From the NCBI RefSeq assembly GCF_014648095.1, contig NZ_BMQL01000069.1:1-22486 (forward strand): a stretch of DNA of 22,486 nt, given 5' to 3'. The DNA comes from Deinococcus ruber (GTDB lineage Bacteria > Deinococcota > Deinococci > Deinococcales > Deinococcaceae). The position numbers and the translations under genes were made by a program. This document shows, one piece after another, positions 6,837 to 15,089 of this stretch; positions within the stretch are counted from its first letter, which is position 1; the number at the start of each line of letters is the position of its first letter. The notes under the pieces were generated by a model. The model was given only the letters and a program-made list of their open reading frames with translations. It searched no databases and was not told where the DNA came from.

Positions 6837-6978
6837 GCTTAACTTTCTATTCAGCGTAAACCTTCCAGGAAAAGGGTGCATCAGCCGAGGTTTTCTCCTG
6901 CTGCCCACCAGATCGGCAACTTTGATCTGAAGAAATGTAAAATCTGTTTTTCTATTTTTTTTTGATCGGCATCCACTC
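6837..6978. other. AT-rich divergent regulatory region
   Basis: Between the promoters of the minus-strand cluster and the RNase gene lies a stretch clearly richer in A and T than the rest of the window. It holds a 6-bp inverted repeat CAGATC/GATCTG (6909-6929), two direct copies of GATCGGCA (6911-6918 and 6964-6971) and a run of nine T (6955-6963) at the -35 position of the RNase promoter. No gene is seen in it. Confidence 0.6.
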
Positions 6979-6984
6979 TATCCT
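6979..6984 (+). promoter_or_regulatory. Leaderless -10 box (TATCCT) of the RNase gene
   Basis: TATCCT lies 6 nt before the ATG at 6991, with no ribosome-binding site. The 11-mer CTCTATCCTGA around it recurs at the alaX promoter (20217-20227). A T9 tract (6955-6963) takes the place of a -35. Confidence 0.65.
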
Positions 6985-6990
6985 GAGGCC

Positions 6991-8400
<1,410 letters not shown>

Positions 8401-8442
8401 AAGGCGCCTGTGGCTTGTAGGAACGGCCCAGACATCCTGATT

Positions 8443-8457
8443 TGAGCAAGCTGCTCA
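8443..8457. terminator. Weak hairpin between RNase and histidine kinase ends
   Basis: TGAGCA-AGC-TGCTCA is a 6-bp stem with a 3-nt loop, 43 nt after the RNase stop, followed by GGTCTTT on the plus strand. It could contribute to termination of the two convergent genes, but the T-run is short. Confidence 0.3.
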
Positions 8458-8495
8458 GGTCTTTCCCCCAGGTAACACGCCACACGCTCCCCCTC

Positions 8496-10001
8496 CTAAT
8501 TCATCGTTTTCGGGTCGCGGGCAGCCCAGCTCAGGCACACGCCGAAGCCGTCGCCCGAGTGGGTGGCCCACTGCGGCTCGACGCGGGCGTTCCAGCGCTG
8601 CGCCAGTGCCAGCACCAGCGGCAGGCCCAGCCCACTTCCACTGACGCCCTGAAGGCCAGGGCCGCGCTCGAAGGGCCGGGTCAGCCGCGCCCACTCGGTC
8701 ATCAGCGGGCCGGGGCCACTGTCCCAGACCATCAGACTCAGCGGCGAGACGCGCACCACCACGCGGTCTCCACCGTATTTCAGTGCATTTTCCAGCAGAT
8801 TCCTGAGCACCTGACGCACGCCCAGCGGCTCGGCCAGCACCATCATGTGCAGCGTCGAGGGCGGTAATTCCTCCAGCCGCGTTCCCGGCTGCGGCAGGGG
8901 GAGCGGCTCGATCATGCGCTGCCAGTCGAGCTGCTTGCCCAGCCGCGTCGCCAGTTCATACATCTCGGTGGTCACTTCGGCGGCCTGAAGGGTCAGGTCG
9001 GTGGGTTCCAGGTGCGCGGGGCGGTCGGTTTCGGCCAGCACCAGCAGCCCCTGCGCCAGCGACAGCAGCTCATCGACGCGCCCGCGCATGATCTCCAGAC
9101 TGCGGCGGTAGTCGGCAGCCTCGCGGGGGCGTTCCAGCGCCAGTTCCAGCCGTCCCTGAAGGGCAGTCAGGGGCGTCCTCAGTTCGTGGGCGGCGGTGCG
9201 GGCAAAGCTGCGCTCCCGCTCGATGGTGGCCTCCAGATGGTCGAGCATGCTGTTCACCGTTCCGGTCAGGCGGGCCATCTCGTCGCTGCCCGGCGCGGCC
9301 CGCACCCGGCCCCGGTAGCTGCCGCTGTGGGTGATGGTCGCGGCGGTGCGGGCCACCTCGTCCACCGGCTTCAGGGCGCGGTCGGCCAGATAGTAGCCCG
9401 CCACGCACGCCAGCCCGATCATCAGGGCAGACCCGGCCAAGAGCACCTGAGCCAGCGTTTCCAGCAGCGCCGTCAGGGTATCGGAAGGCCGCGACACCTG
9501 AAGCAGCAGACCGCTTGGCAGCCGCTCGGTCAGAACGCGCCGCCCCTGCTGCGTGATCATTCCCAGCGACCGCTGAGCCGGGGGCAGCGGTGAACTCCCG
9601 GCGGGCGTGAGCATGCGTCCGGCCACGTCCAGTACACGCCCGTCTGCCGACAGCAGCTCTATGTTCAGCTCCGGCGGCGGCTGAAGTTCGTCCGAGAAAC
9701 GCTCACCATCCGCGTCTTCCAGAATGCTGCCACGCGCCAGGCTGGCCGTCTCGTGCAGCGTCGTGTCGAGGGTGCGTGTCAGCGAACCGTGCGCCATCAC
9801 ATACACGCACCCTGCCCCCAGCAGCACGCTCAGCGAAAAGATCACCGCGTAGCCCAGCGTCAGCTTGAAGCGCAGGCTCAGACTGTTCCAGAGCGAATCG
9901 CTCCTGCCGGGCGGTGACTGCCGTGCCCCATGTGGCGTGGCCGCTGCCCTGGCTGGGTCTTTCCTGGCTGCCGTCACCGGGCCCCTCAGAAAACGTTTCA
10001 T
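8496..10001 (-). CDS. Two-component sensor histidine kinase
   Basis: This is a 501-residue membrane kinase, partner of the response regulator encoded just upstream. It has a basic N-terminal extension (1-40), TM1 at about 47-70, an extracytoplasmic sensor region (71-181), TM2 at about 182-206 and a HAMP linker (about 207-258). The phospho-acceptor motif is AHELRTPLTAL (H272). The ATPase has an N box NLLENALKYG (N405), G1 DSGPG (427-431) and G2 GSGLGL (455-460). All key residues are present, so it should autophosphorylate on H272 and pass phosphate to D54 of the regulator. The signal is unknown; the sensor region is unrelated to any domain I recognise. The gap after the regulator gene is 48 nt. 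No clear Shine-Dalgarno precedes the ATG, so a start further in, before TM1, is possible. Confidence 0.92.
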   Translation of the reverse strand: MKRFLRGPVTAARKDPARAAATPHGARQSPPGRSDSLWNSLSLRFKLTLGYAVIFSLSVLLGAGCVYVMAHGSLTRTLDTTLHETASLARGSILEDADGERFSDELQPPPELNIELLSADGRVLDVAGRMLTPAGSSPLPPAQRSLGMITQQGRRVLTERLPSGLLLQVSRPSDTLTALLETLAQVLLAGSALMIGLACVAGYYLADRALKPVDEVARTAATITHSGSYRGRVRAAPGSDEMARLTGTVNSMLDHLEATIERERSFARTAAHELRTPLTALQGRLELALERPREAADYRRSLEIMRGRVDELLSLAQGLLVLAETDRPAHLEPTDLTLQAAEVTTEMYELATRLGKQLDWQRMIEPLPLPQPGTRLEELPPSTLHMMVLAEPLGVRQVLRNLLENALKYGGDRVVVRVSPLSLMVWDSGPGPLMTEWARLTRPFERGPGLQGVSGSGLGLPLVLALAQRWNARVEPQWATHSGDGFGVCLSWAARDPKTMN

Positions 10002-10049
10002 CTGTTCCCGCTCGCCCGTGTTCCTCGTTTCAGTAGATCCACCGCTGCA

Positions 10050-10769
10050 TCACCATTCATGGGCCATCTTGCCCAGTCGGTAGCCCAGGCCACGCACCGT
10101 ATCGATCAGTTCCTCGGCAGTTTTGCGGCGCAGCGTACTCACGTACACGTCGATCACCTTCGGTTCTACGCCGCTCTCGCCCGACCACAGCCGCTCGATG
10201 ATGTCCTGGCGCGAGAAAGCCCGCCCAGGGTGCAGCGCCAGCAGTTCCAGCAGCGCAAACTCGCGGCGCGTCAGATCGGCCTGTACCGGGGCAGACGCGC
10301 CGCCCTCCTCCGAGGCGTGACCGTTCCAGACGGTGCGCCCGCCCAGATCCATCTGCCAGCCGCCCGGCAGACGCAGCACGTTGCGGGCCAGCCCACTGCT
10401 GCGCCGGAGCAGCGCCCGCACTCTGGCCCGCAGTTCGCGCAGGGCAAAGGGTTTACCCAGATAGTCGTCGCCGCCCGCGTCCAGTCCGGTGACGCGCTCT
10501 TCGATGTTGCTGCGGGCGCTGAGATACAGAATCGGTGTCTGTGTTCCCACGCCGCGCAGCTCGCGCCCCAGCACGTAGCCCGCGTCGGCTCCTTCGGGCA
10601 GCATCACATCCAGAATAATCAGGGCGTAGGGAAACAGCCGGGCCAGCGACGCGCCCTGACTGGCACTGGTTGCCACATCACAGGCGTACCCGTCCTCGCT
10701 CAGTCCTTCCTGAAGCAGCTCGGCGATATGGGGATCGTCTTCTACGATCAGCAGACGCATACGGCTCAT
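10050..10769 (-). CDS. OmpR/PhoB-family response regulator
   Basis: This 239-residue protein combines a receiver domain with a winged-helix DNA-binding domain. In the receiver (4-117) the acidic pocket is E10-D11-D12, the phospho-acceptor is D54 (IILDVMLPEG), the switch residue is S84 (LYLSAR) and the conserved lysine is K106 (GKPFALRELRARVRALLRR). The effector domain (about 150-235) shows LTRREFALLELLALHPGRAF, the recognition-helix segment VEPKVIDVYVSTLRRK and the GLGYRLG wing. It should bind promoter DNA as a dimer when phosphorylated by the adjacent kinase. Translation may start at the ATG at 10769 or at the in-frame ATG at 10760 (MRLLIVEDD). Neither has a good ribosome-binding site or -10 box. 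Target genes are unknown; the nearest candidates are the operon itself and the divergent DedA gene. Confidence 0.93.
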   Translation of the reverse strand: MSRMRLLIVEDDPHIAELLQEGLSEDGYACDVATSASQGASLARLFPYALIILDVMLPEGADAGYVLGRELRGVGTQTPILYLSARSNIEERVTGLDAGGDDYLGKPFALRELRARVRALLRRSSGLARNVLRLPGGWQMDLGGRTVWNGHASEEGGASAPVQADLTRREFALLELLALHPGRAFSRQDIIERLWSGESGVEPKVIDVYVSTLRRKTAEELIDTVRGLGYRLGKMAHEW

Positions 10770-10916
10770 TGTGCCGCACCAAGCACGCTCCGGCTATCCC
10801 TCCCCCGGTCATCCTGTCCTGTTCGCGGCTCCAGCATGAGAGTCAGCATGCACCCAGGAAGTAACAGAGCGGTATAGAGGGCACTTGGAGACACAGGCAC
10901 AGTTGGTCAAGAACCC

Positions 10917-11555
10917 ATGACAGACAGCGCCACTTCCGCCACAATGAACCCCATGACCGTCTGGCTGGATAGCCTCAGCCCCGTATGGCTCCACCTCACC
11001 ACCTTCGTCATGATGTTCCTGGAAGGCATGGGCATTCCCGGCATTCCCGGCGTGCTGCCGATGCTGGCGCTGGCCGAGTCGATCCATGCGGGGCAGACCA
11101 CCCTGCTCGAAGCCGTGCTGTGGGGCGTGGCGGGCAACTGGGCGGGCAGCCTGATCGGCTACCGGCTGGCGGCCTCTGCACTCAAACGGCTGCCTGCCTC
11201 GTGGCAGCGCGTGGCCCGCAGCCCGCACACCGCCCGGCTGATGACGAGGTGGGGCGGCCTGCTGGTCATCATCAGCCGCACCTTCGGCTCTCTGCGAACG
11301 CCCGTCACGCTGTATGCCGGGGCGTCGGGCTACCCGTGGCGGCGCTACCTGATCTTCAGTCTGCTGGGAGCGCTGCTGCATGTGGGCGTGTGGCAGACGC
11401 TGCTCTGGCGCTTCGGGCCAGGCATTCTGAAGCGCTTCGAGCAGGCGCAGGGGCAAGCACTGCCGTATGTCGCCCTGCTGATCGGCGCAGGGGTGCTGTG
11501 GTGGGTGTGGCGCTGGCAACGCGGCAGGAAACAGCAGAAGCTGGAGCGCGGATAA
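10917..11555 (+). CDS. DedA family (SNARE-associated, VTT) membrane protein
   Basis: This 212-residue inner-membrane protein belongs to the DedA superfamily, whose members translocate lipids such as undecaprenyl phosphate. Visible hallmarks are MFLEGMGIPGIPGVLPMLA (33-51; acidic E36 and the Gly-Pro motif), GVAGNWAGSLIGYRLA (70-85) and SRTFGSLRTPVTLYAG (120-135; R121 and R127, the family's functional arginines). Hydrophobic spans at about 24-52, 62-90, 112-134, 142-165 and 182-199 fit this fold. The start is uncertain: ATG at 10917, 10944 or 10953 are all in frame, and none has a ribosome-binding site or clear -10 box. A TATAGA at 10873-10878 could be a promoter for a leader of about 35 nt. 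The gene is divergent from the response regulator. Confidence 0.85.
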   Translation: MTDSATSATMNPMTVWLDSLSPVWLHLTTFVMMFLEGMGIPGIPGVLPMLALAESIHAGQTTLLEAVLWGVAGNWAGSLIGYRLAASALKRLPASWQRVARSPHTARLMTRWGGLLVIISRTFGSLRTPVTLYAGASGYPWRRYLIFSLLGALLHVGVWQTLLWRFGPGILKRFEQAQGQALPYVALLIGAGVLWWVWRWQRGRKQQKLERG

Positions 11556-11588
11556 GCACTCAGGCTGTTCCCACTTCCGGCGACTGCC

Positions 11589-11996
11589 CTAGAACTTGAT
11601 CAGGCTCAGGCCGACGAAGACCTGGGTACCCTGCACCTTGCTGACCGATACATCCAGAAAGCGCCCCGCCTTATCTCTCAGCCGTCTGCCCTGCTGCCCG
11701 CCGTAATCAGTCTTCATCACGAAGGTATACCCGTGCGCCGTGAACTGCTGCACCAGCGCGTCCAGCTTCAGGGCTTTCGGCGTCACGGCGTACATCTCGT
11801 ACCAGTTCAGCTTCTGCCCGCTGCCCAGCGACGACATCAGCCCGGCTTTGGAACTGGCGTACCAGTCGTCGCACTTAGGCACGTATCCGGCAGGCGTGGG
11901 CAACAGCCCACCCGCGATGAAGCCTTTCTTGACCGGACAGGCGACGGCAGACGACGCCAACAGCAGCAGCGCCAGCAGAACCGGAAAGCGTTTCAT
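11589..11996 (-). CDS. Small exported protein of unknown function
   Basis: This is a 135-residue protein with a clear signal peptide: basic MKRF, hydrophobic VLLALLLLASS, and cleavage expected after AVA (A19). The next residue is C20; the context AVAC is a poor lipobox, so soluble export by signal peptidase I is more likely than a lipoprotein. The mature part has two cysteines (C20, C42) that could pair, aromatic segments (CDDWYASS, NWYEMYAV) and a beta-rich end (VSVSKVQGTQVFVGLSLIKF). I do not recognise the family. It has a consensus TATAAT box 9 nt from the ATG and is probably a single-gene unit. It converges on the DedA gene (33-bp gap). Confidence 0.75.
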   Translation of the reverse strand: MKRFPVLLALLLLASSAVACPVKKGFIAGGLLPTPAGYVPKCDDWYASSKAGLMSSLGSGQKLNWYEMYAVTPKALKLDALVQQFTAHGYTFVMKTDYGGQQGRRLRDKAGRFLDVSVSKVQGTQVFVGLSLIKF

Positions 11997-12005
11997 GATC
12001 CTCAG

Positions 12006-12011
12006 ATTATA
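12006..12011 (-). promoter_or_regulatory. Consensus -10 box (TATAAT) of the exported-protein gene
   Basis: TATAAT on the minus strand lies 9 nt upstream of the ATG at 11996. It is the only perfect TATAAT among the window's start-proximal boxes. The intervening CTGAGGATC holds an AGGA, but too close to the ATG to act well as a ribosome-binding site. No -35 consensus; the region upstream is a large inverted repeat. Confidence 0.7.
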
Positions 12012-12076
12012 CGGATTCCGGCCATTCCGTTATCCTCCGAACAACCCCCGGAGGCTAACTCCATTCTGGAATCCGT
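12011..12076. repeat. Large two-part inverted repeat
   Basis: Outer arms ACGGATTCC (12011-12019) and GGAATCCGT (12068-12076) are a perfect 9-bp pair. Inside, GTTATCCTCCG (12029-12039) pairs with CGGAGGCTAAC (12049-12059) with one mismatch around a 9-nt loop. The 66-nt element touches the TATAAT box of the exported-protein gene and lies behind the ABC permease gene. It lacks a T-run, so it may be an attenuating or protein-binding structure rather than a standard terminator. Confidence 0.6.
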
Positions 12077-12106
12077 CCTGTTCCTACTCCCGCTGGTCGG
12101 GTTTCG

Positions 12107-12123
12107 CAGGTATTCCATACCTG
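12107..12123. repeat. 17-bp perfect palindrome behind the ABC permease gene
   Basis: CAGGTAT-TCC-ATACCTG has 7-bp arms and a 3-nt centre, 18 bp beyond the permease stop. It has no following T-run on either strand, so an operator or an RNA-end-stabilising hairpin is as likely as a terminator. Confidence 0.55.
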
Positions 12124-12140
12124 TTCAACCGGCATTCGTA

Positions 12141-13013
12141 TTACAGGTCGCGCCGCCGGAAGGCCAGCACGCCCAGCAGCAGCACCAGCACGGCATACAC
12201 GGCTGTCCAGATCACCAGCCCTGCGCCCAGCGGCGTGGTACTCAGAAAGGGATTGGCTCCGCGTGCCAGTTCGTTGAACTGCCGCAGCGTGTCGGACTGA
12301 AGATAGTAACTGGCTCCCAGCCACAGCGCGTTGGTGGGCATCAGGACGTTGGCGACGCGGCCCAGCGAGGTCAGGGTGGGCGTGTTGGCGATCTGCCCGA
12401 CGCTGCTCATGATGCCGCCCGCGAAGCCCAGGCCATATAGCACGAAGACCCCGATTCCGTTAGACAGCGTGCTGAACAGCGTGCTTCCCAGCACCGTCAG
12501 ACTGGTCAGCAGCGTGACGCCCAGCAGCATCAGCGAAACAGCCTGAACCGGTTGCGGCGGCAGAAACCCGGTAATCAGGCGCACGCCCAGCAGCAGTGCC
12601 GCCGACAGCAGCGCCACGTACACCACATTGACGATGGTAAACCCCAGCCAGCGCCCCAGCACCAGCTGTGCGCGGCTGACCGGACGGGCAATGATCGACT
12701 GCATCACGCCGCTTTCGAGGTCGCCGCTGACCGCGCCCACGGTGCTCAGCACACTCATCAGCGAACTCAGGAACGACACCAGATACATGCCGAACAGCGC
12801 CGCGAAGGCCACCGACGCGCCGCCCAGCCCCCGGCGCGGCCCGGCGTCCAGCCCAGCATCTACGGCGCGGGCATCGAGGGTGGCCTGAAGCCGGAAGATG
12901 CCGAACAGGTAAAAGCCGATGAACAGAGCCGACAGCACCACCAGCACGAGTACCAGCCGCTTTCGCAGCGCTTCCCGCAGACTCAGTTCTGAAATCAGGA
13001 GGATGTTGTTCAT
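12141..13013 (-). CDS. ABC-2 type transporter permease
   Basis: This 290-residue membrane subunit of an ABC exporter is encoded with its ATPase. Hydrophobic spans at about 19-40, 70-90, 124-146, 160-181, 186-205 and 264-285 give the six helices usual for ABC-2 permeases. Between the second and third lies the conserved GDLESGVMQSIIARPVSRAQ (97-116), the cytoplasmic coupling segment with which such permeases contact the ATPase. A large external loop (206-263) precedes the last helix. The start overlaps the ATPase stop (ATGA, 13010-13013), so translation is coupled. The pair resembles Nat/Ccm-type or multidrug exporters; the substrate is unknown. This is the last gene of the DUF3995-TetR-ABC cluster. 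Confidence 0.92.
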   Translation of the reverse strand: MNNILLISELSLREALRKRLVLVLVVLSALFIGFYLFGIFRLQATLDARAVDAGLDAGPRRGLGGASVAFAALFGMYLVSFLSSLMSVLSTVGAVSGDLESGVMQSIIARPVSRAQLVLGRWLGFTIVNVVYVALLSAALLLGVRLITGFLPPQPVQAVSLMLLGVTLLTSLTVLGSTLFSTLSNGIGVFVLYGLGFAGGIMSSVGQIANTPTLTSLGRVANVLMPTNALWLGASYYLQSDTLRQFNELARGANPFLSTTPLGAGLVIWTAVYAVLVLLLGVLAFRRRDL

Positions 13014-13942
13014 ACCTGGCCTTCCCCACTGGTGTCGATCAGTTCCAGAAACAGCGCTTCCAGGTCGGTGCGGTGCGGCGTCAGGGCGTACAGCTGCACC
13101 CCGGCACGGCTGACGATCTGAGCGATGCGCGGAATCAGGGCGTCGTTGGAGAGCTGCACCTGCACGCCCGGTCTGCCGCCCTGCTCCGGCAGCAGCTCCA
13201 GCGTGCCCAGCGTGCCCAGTTCGCTGAGCAATTCGGGCGGCAGACGGTCTGCCCGCACCTCCACCGGCACCGCGCCGCCCAGAAGCTGCTGCATCGACCC
13301 CTGCCGCAGCACCTGACCCTTCTGCACGAAGGCCACATGGTCGCAGACCTGCTCGACCTCGCTCAGCAGGTGTGAGTTCAGGAACACTGCCACGCCCTGC
13401 GCCTTCAGCCCCGCGATGATCTCGCGCACCTCCACCCGCCCAATCGGATCGAGCGCCGAGGTCGGTTCGTCGAGCAGCACCAGTCGGGGCCGCGCCAGAA
13501 TCGCCTGCGCCAGCCCGGCCCGCTGAAGCATACCCTTGGAATAACCGTTCAGGGCTTCCCCGCCGCGCCCCGGCAGCCCGACCTGTTCCAGCACCTCGGG
13601 AATGCGCGTCTGAAGGTCGCTGGCGCTCATGCCCGATAGCCGCCCGTGAAAATTCAGGAATTCGCGGGCCGTCATCCAGGTCTGAAAGCGGAACTGCTCT
13701 GGCAGGAATCCGAGCTGACGGCGCACGTCCGGGTTCTGCGGCGAGCCGCCCAGCACCTGCACGCTGCCCGACGTGGGCATCACCAGGCCCAGCAGCATCT
13801 TGACGGTGGTGCTCTTGCCTGCGCCGTTCGGCCCCAGGAAGCCGAAGACCTCGCCCGGCCCGACGGTCAGCGAGAGGTCCTGCACGACCGGACGGCCCTT
13901 GTACACTTTGCGGAGTTGATGCGTTTCGATAGCCAGGGTCAT
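13010..13942 (-). CDS. ABC transporter ATP-binding protein
   Basis: This 310-residue ATPase drives the ABC-2 exporter. It has Walker A GPNGAGKST (37-45), Q-loop Q83 (LPEQFRFQ), signature YSKGMLQR (134-141), a relaxed form of LSGGQ typical of the drug-exporter/DrrA-like class, Walker B LVLLDEP (154-160), D-loop SALD and switch histidine H191 (LNSHLLSEVE). Residues 225-310 are a C-terminal extension as in DrrA/CcmA-like ATPases. I chose the ATG at 13942 (MTLAIETHQLRKVY) because it begins the domain and has AAGGA 5 nt upstream; the frame is open 60 bp further. The TetR gene ends 105 bp upstream, so read-through from the TetR promoter is likely but not shown. Confidence 0.95.
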   Translation of the reverse strand: MTLAIETHQLRKVYKGRPVVQDLSLTVGPGEVFGFLGPNGAGKSTTVKMLLGLVMPTSGSVQVLGGSPQNPDVRRQLGFLPEQFRFQTWMTAREFLNFHGRLSGMSASDLQTRIPEVLEQVGLPGRGGEALNGYSKGMLQRAGLAQAILARPRLVLLDEPTSALDPIGRVEVREIIAGLKAQGVAVFLNSHLLSEVEQVCDHVAFVQKGQVLRQGSMQQLLGGAVPVEVRADRLPPELLSELGTLGTLELLPEQGGRPGVQVQLSNDALIPRIAQIVSRAGVQLYALTPHRTDLEALFLELIDTSGEGQV

Positions 13943-14047
13943 GGATTCCTTGTGTTGAAGGCGATGCGCGGAAAGTTCCGGGCGTAGACGAGGGGCAGGC
14001 AACGGCGCAACTGCTGTGAAGGTAGCGCAGCCGCGTGAGGCAAATCG

Positions 14048-14554
14048 TCAGCCCGGTAGCAGGGCCAGGGCGGGCCAGCCCGCATCCAGCCAGCCCAGGC
14101 ACTGTCTGCCCACGAACTCGGCATATTCGCGCCGGGCATGCTGCTCTGCGTCGGCATCGTCCATCCGGCGGTACAGCTCTTCCAGAGAGGCGCACCGCAG
14201 CCGGTCTACACGGTCAAAGGCGGCCCTCACCTCGGCATTTCTGAACGACCACGCTCGCACCGCCAGATCGAGTCGGTGATCGAGCCGCGCCACGATCTCA
14301 CCCAGCAGGAGCATCTGCTCCCGGGCTGTGGCCGCGTGTTCGGCCTGCTGGATCGGCGTGGTGGTGTGGCGCTCCAGCCACACCGCCAGCAGCACACGCC
14401 TGAAAACGTCCATCGTCTTGAAGTGGTGATAGAACGACCCTTTCGTGAGGTGCAGCGCCGCGCACAGCCGCTCGATGGTCAGCGCCTGTTCACCCTCGGC
14501 GCGGAGCAGTTCGAAGCCCGCCTCGATCCAGTCGCCCTGCTGTCGGCGTACCAT
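14048..14554 (-). CDS. TetR/AcrR family transcriptional regulator
   Basis: This is a 168-residue one-component repressor, at the short end for the family. The N-terminal DNA-binding domain shows the TetR pattern: WIEAGFELLRAEGEQALTIE (9-28), then the helix-turn-helix RLCAALHLTKGSFYHHFKTM (29-48). The remaining helices form a ligand-binding and dimerisation domain without recognisable signature. Its start overlaps the stop of the DUF3995 gene by one base (TGATG), so the two are translationally coupled. A 15-bp palindrome at the head of this operon (14989-15003) is the obvious candidate operator, implying autoregulation. The ABC exporter genes downstream on the same strand are the likely induced target, as in many drug-efflux operons. 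The ligand is unknown. Confidence 0.92.
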   Translation of the reverse strand: MVRRQQGDWIEAGFELLRAEGEQALTIERLCAALHLTKGSFYHHFKTMDVFRRVLLAVWLERHTTTPIQQAEHAATAREQMLLLGEIVARLDHRLDLAVRAWSFRNAEVRAAFDRVDRLRCASLEELYRRMDDADAEQHARREYAEFVGRQCLGWLDAGWPALALLPG

Positions 14555-14988
14555 CAGCCGAGCAGCGCCCAGACGGTCAGCCCGCCCAGCAGCAGGCACA
14601 GCGGCGAGTAGATGAGCAGATTGAGCCGAACGAACGGAGTGCCTGCGGGGGCCGGGCGAATCCGCTGCATGAAGTAGCCCGCGACCCCGCGCAGGAGCAG
14701 CACAGCCGCCACTCCAGCAGTCCCCAGCCGCAGCAGCCACGTCGGCAGCCACGTCGCCCACACACCGCCTGTCATCAACAACAATCCGGCAGCCACCAGC
14801 AACAGGCCCGCCACTGCCACGCACGCCAGCAGCGGCGGCGGTTTCATTCCTGGCGGGCCACCCACCACCGTGCGGGCCAGCGACTGCGCGTCTCGGCCCG
14901 GCCACACGCCGCCCACGCCCCAGTACACGTGCAGGCCAGCAATCAACCCCAGGGCCAGTGCCACCGTCTCTGCCGGAAGATTTCCCAT
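14554..14988 (-). CDS. DUF3995 family membrane protein
   Basis: This is a 144-residue four-helix membrane protein. It has the DUF3995 pattern: HVYWGVGGVWPG near the N-terminus (20-31), a central membrane pair, LRGVAGYFMQR (99-109) and a last helix beginning with RLNLLIYSPLCLLLGG (121-136). Hydrophobic spans lie at about 7-30, 52-73, 84-105 and 122-143. The family has no established biochemical function; it often accompanies regulators. It is the first gene of the operon, overlaps tetR by one base and starts 5 nt after a -10-like TACTGT embedded in a palindrome. A role in sensing or detoxifying the same compound as the ABC exporter is a guess from context. Confidence 0.85.
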   Translation of the reverse strand: MGNLPAETVALALGLIAGLHVYWGVGGVWPGRDAQSLARTVVGGPPGMKPPPLLACVAVAGLLLVAAGLLLMTGGVWATWLPTWLLRLGTAGVAAVLLLRGVAGYFMQRIRPAPAGTPFVRLNLLIYSPLCLLLGGLTVWALLG

Positions 14989-15003
14989 ACCATACAGTAT
15001 GGT
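14989..15003. promoter_or_regulatory. 15-bp palindromic operator candidate of the DUF3995-tetR operon
   Basis: ACCATACAGTATGGT is a perfect palindrome with one central base (7+1+7), the size and form typical of TetR-family operators. It abuts the ATG of the DUF3995 gene at 14988. On the minus strand it contains TACTGT (14994-14999), a TANNNT -10 box 5 nt from that ATG. A bound repressor would therefore cover the promoter and the start codon. Confidence 0.75.
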
Positions 15004-15065
15004 CTGTTTTCGAGGCAGGTTCCACGGACATTTTTCCCTGCTGCTTCAGATCGTTGTGCAGCAAA

Positions 15066-15080
15066 CTTCCCGACGGGAAG
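15066..15080 (-). terminator. Hairpin behind the histidine phosphatase gene
   Basis: CTTCCC-GTC-GGGAAG on the minus strand, 9 nt after the stop at 15090, is followed by TTTGCTG. This is a short but sound stem with a brief T-run, probably ending the purM-phosphatase transcript. Confidence 0.45.
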
Positions 15081-15089
15081 GCGTCAGCT

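Noticed and set aside
9930..10877. Plus-strand 315-codon open frame opposite the two-component genes
   Set aside because: It is antisense to the response regulator and kinase genes, whose motifs are all intact; composition is Gln/His/Arg-rich.
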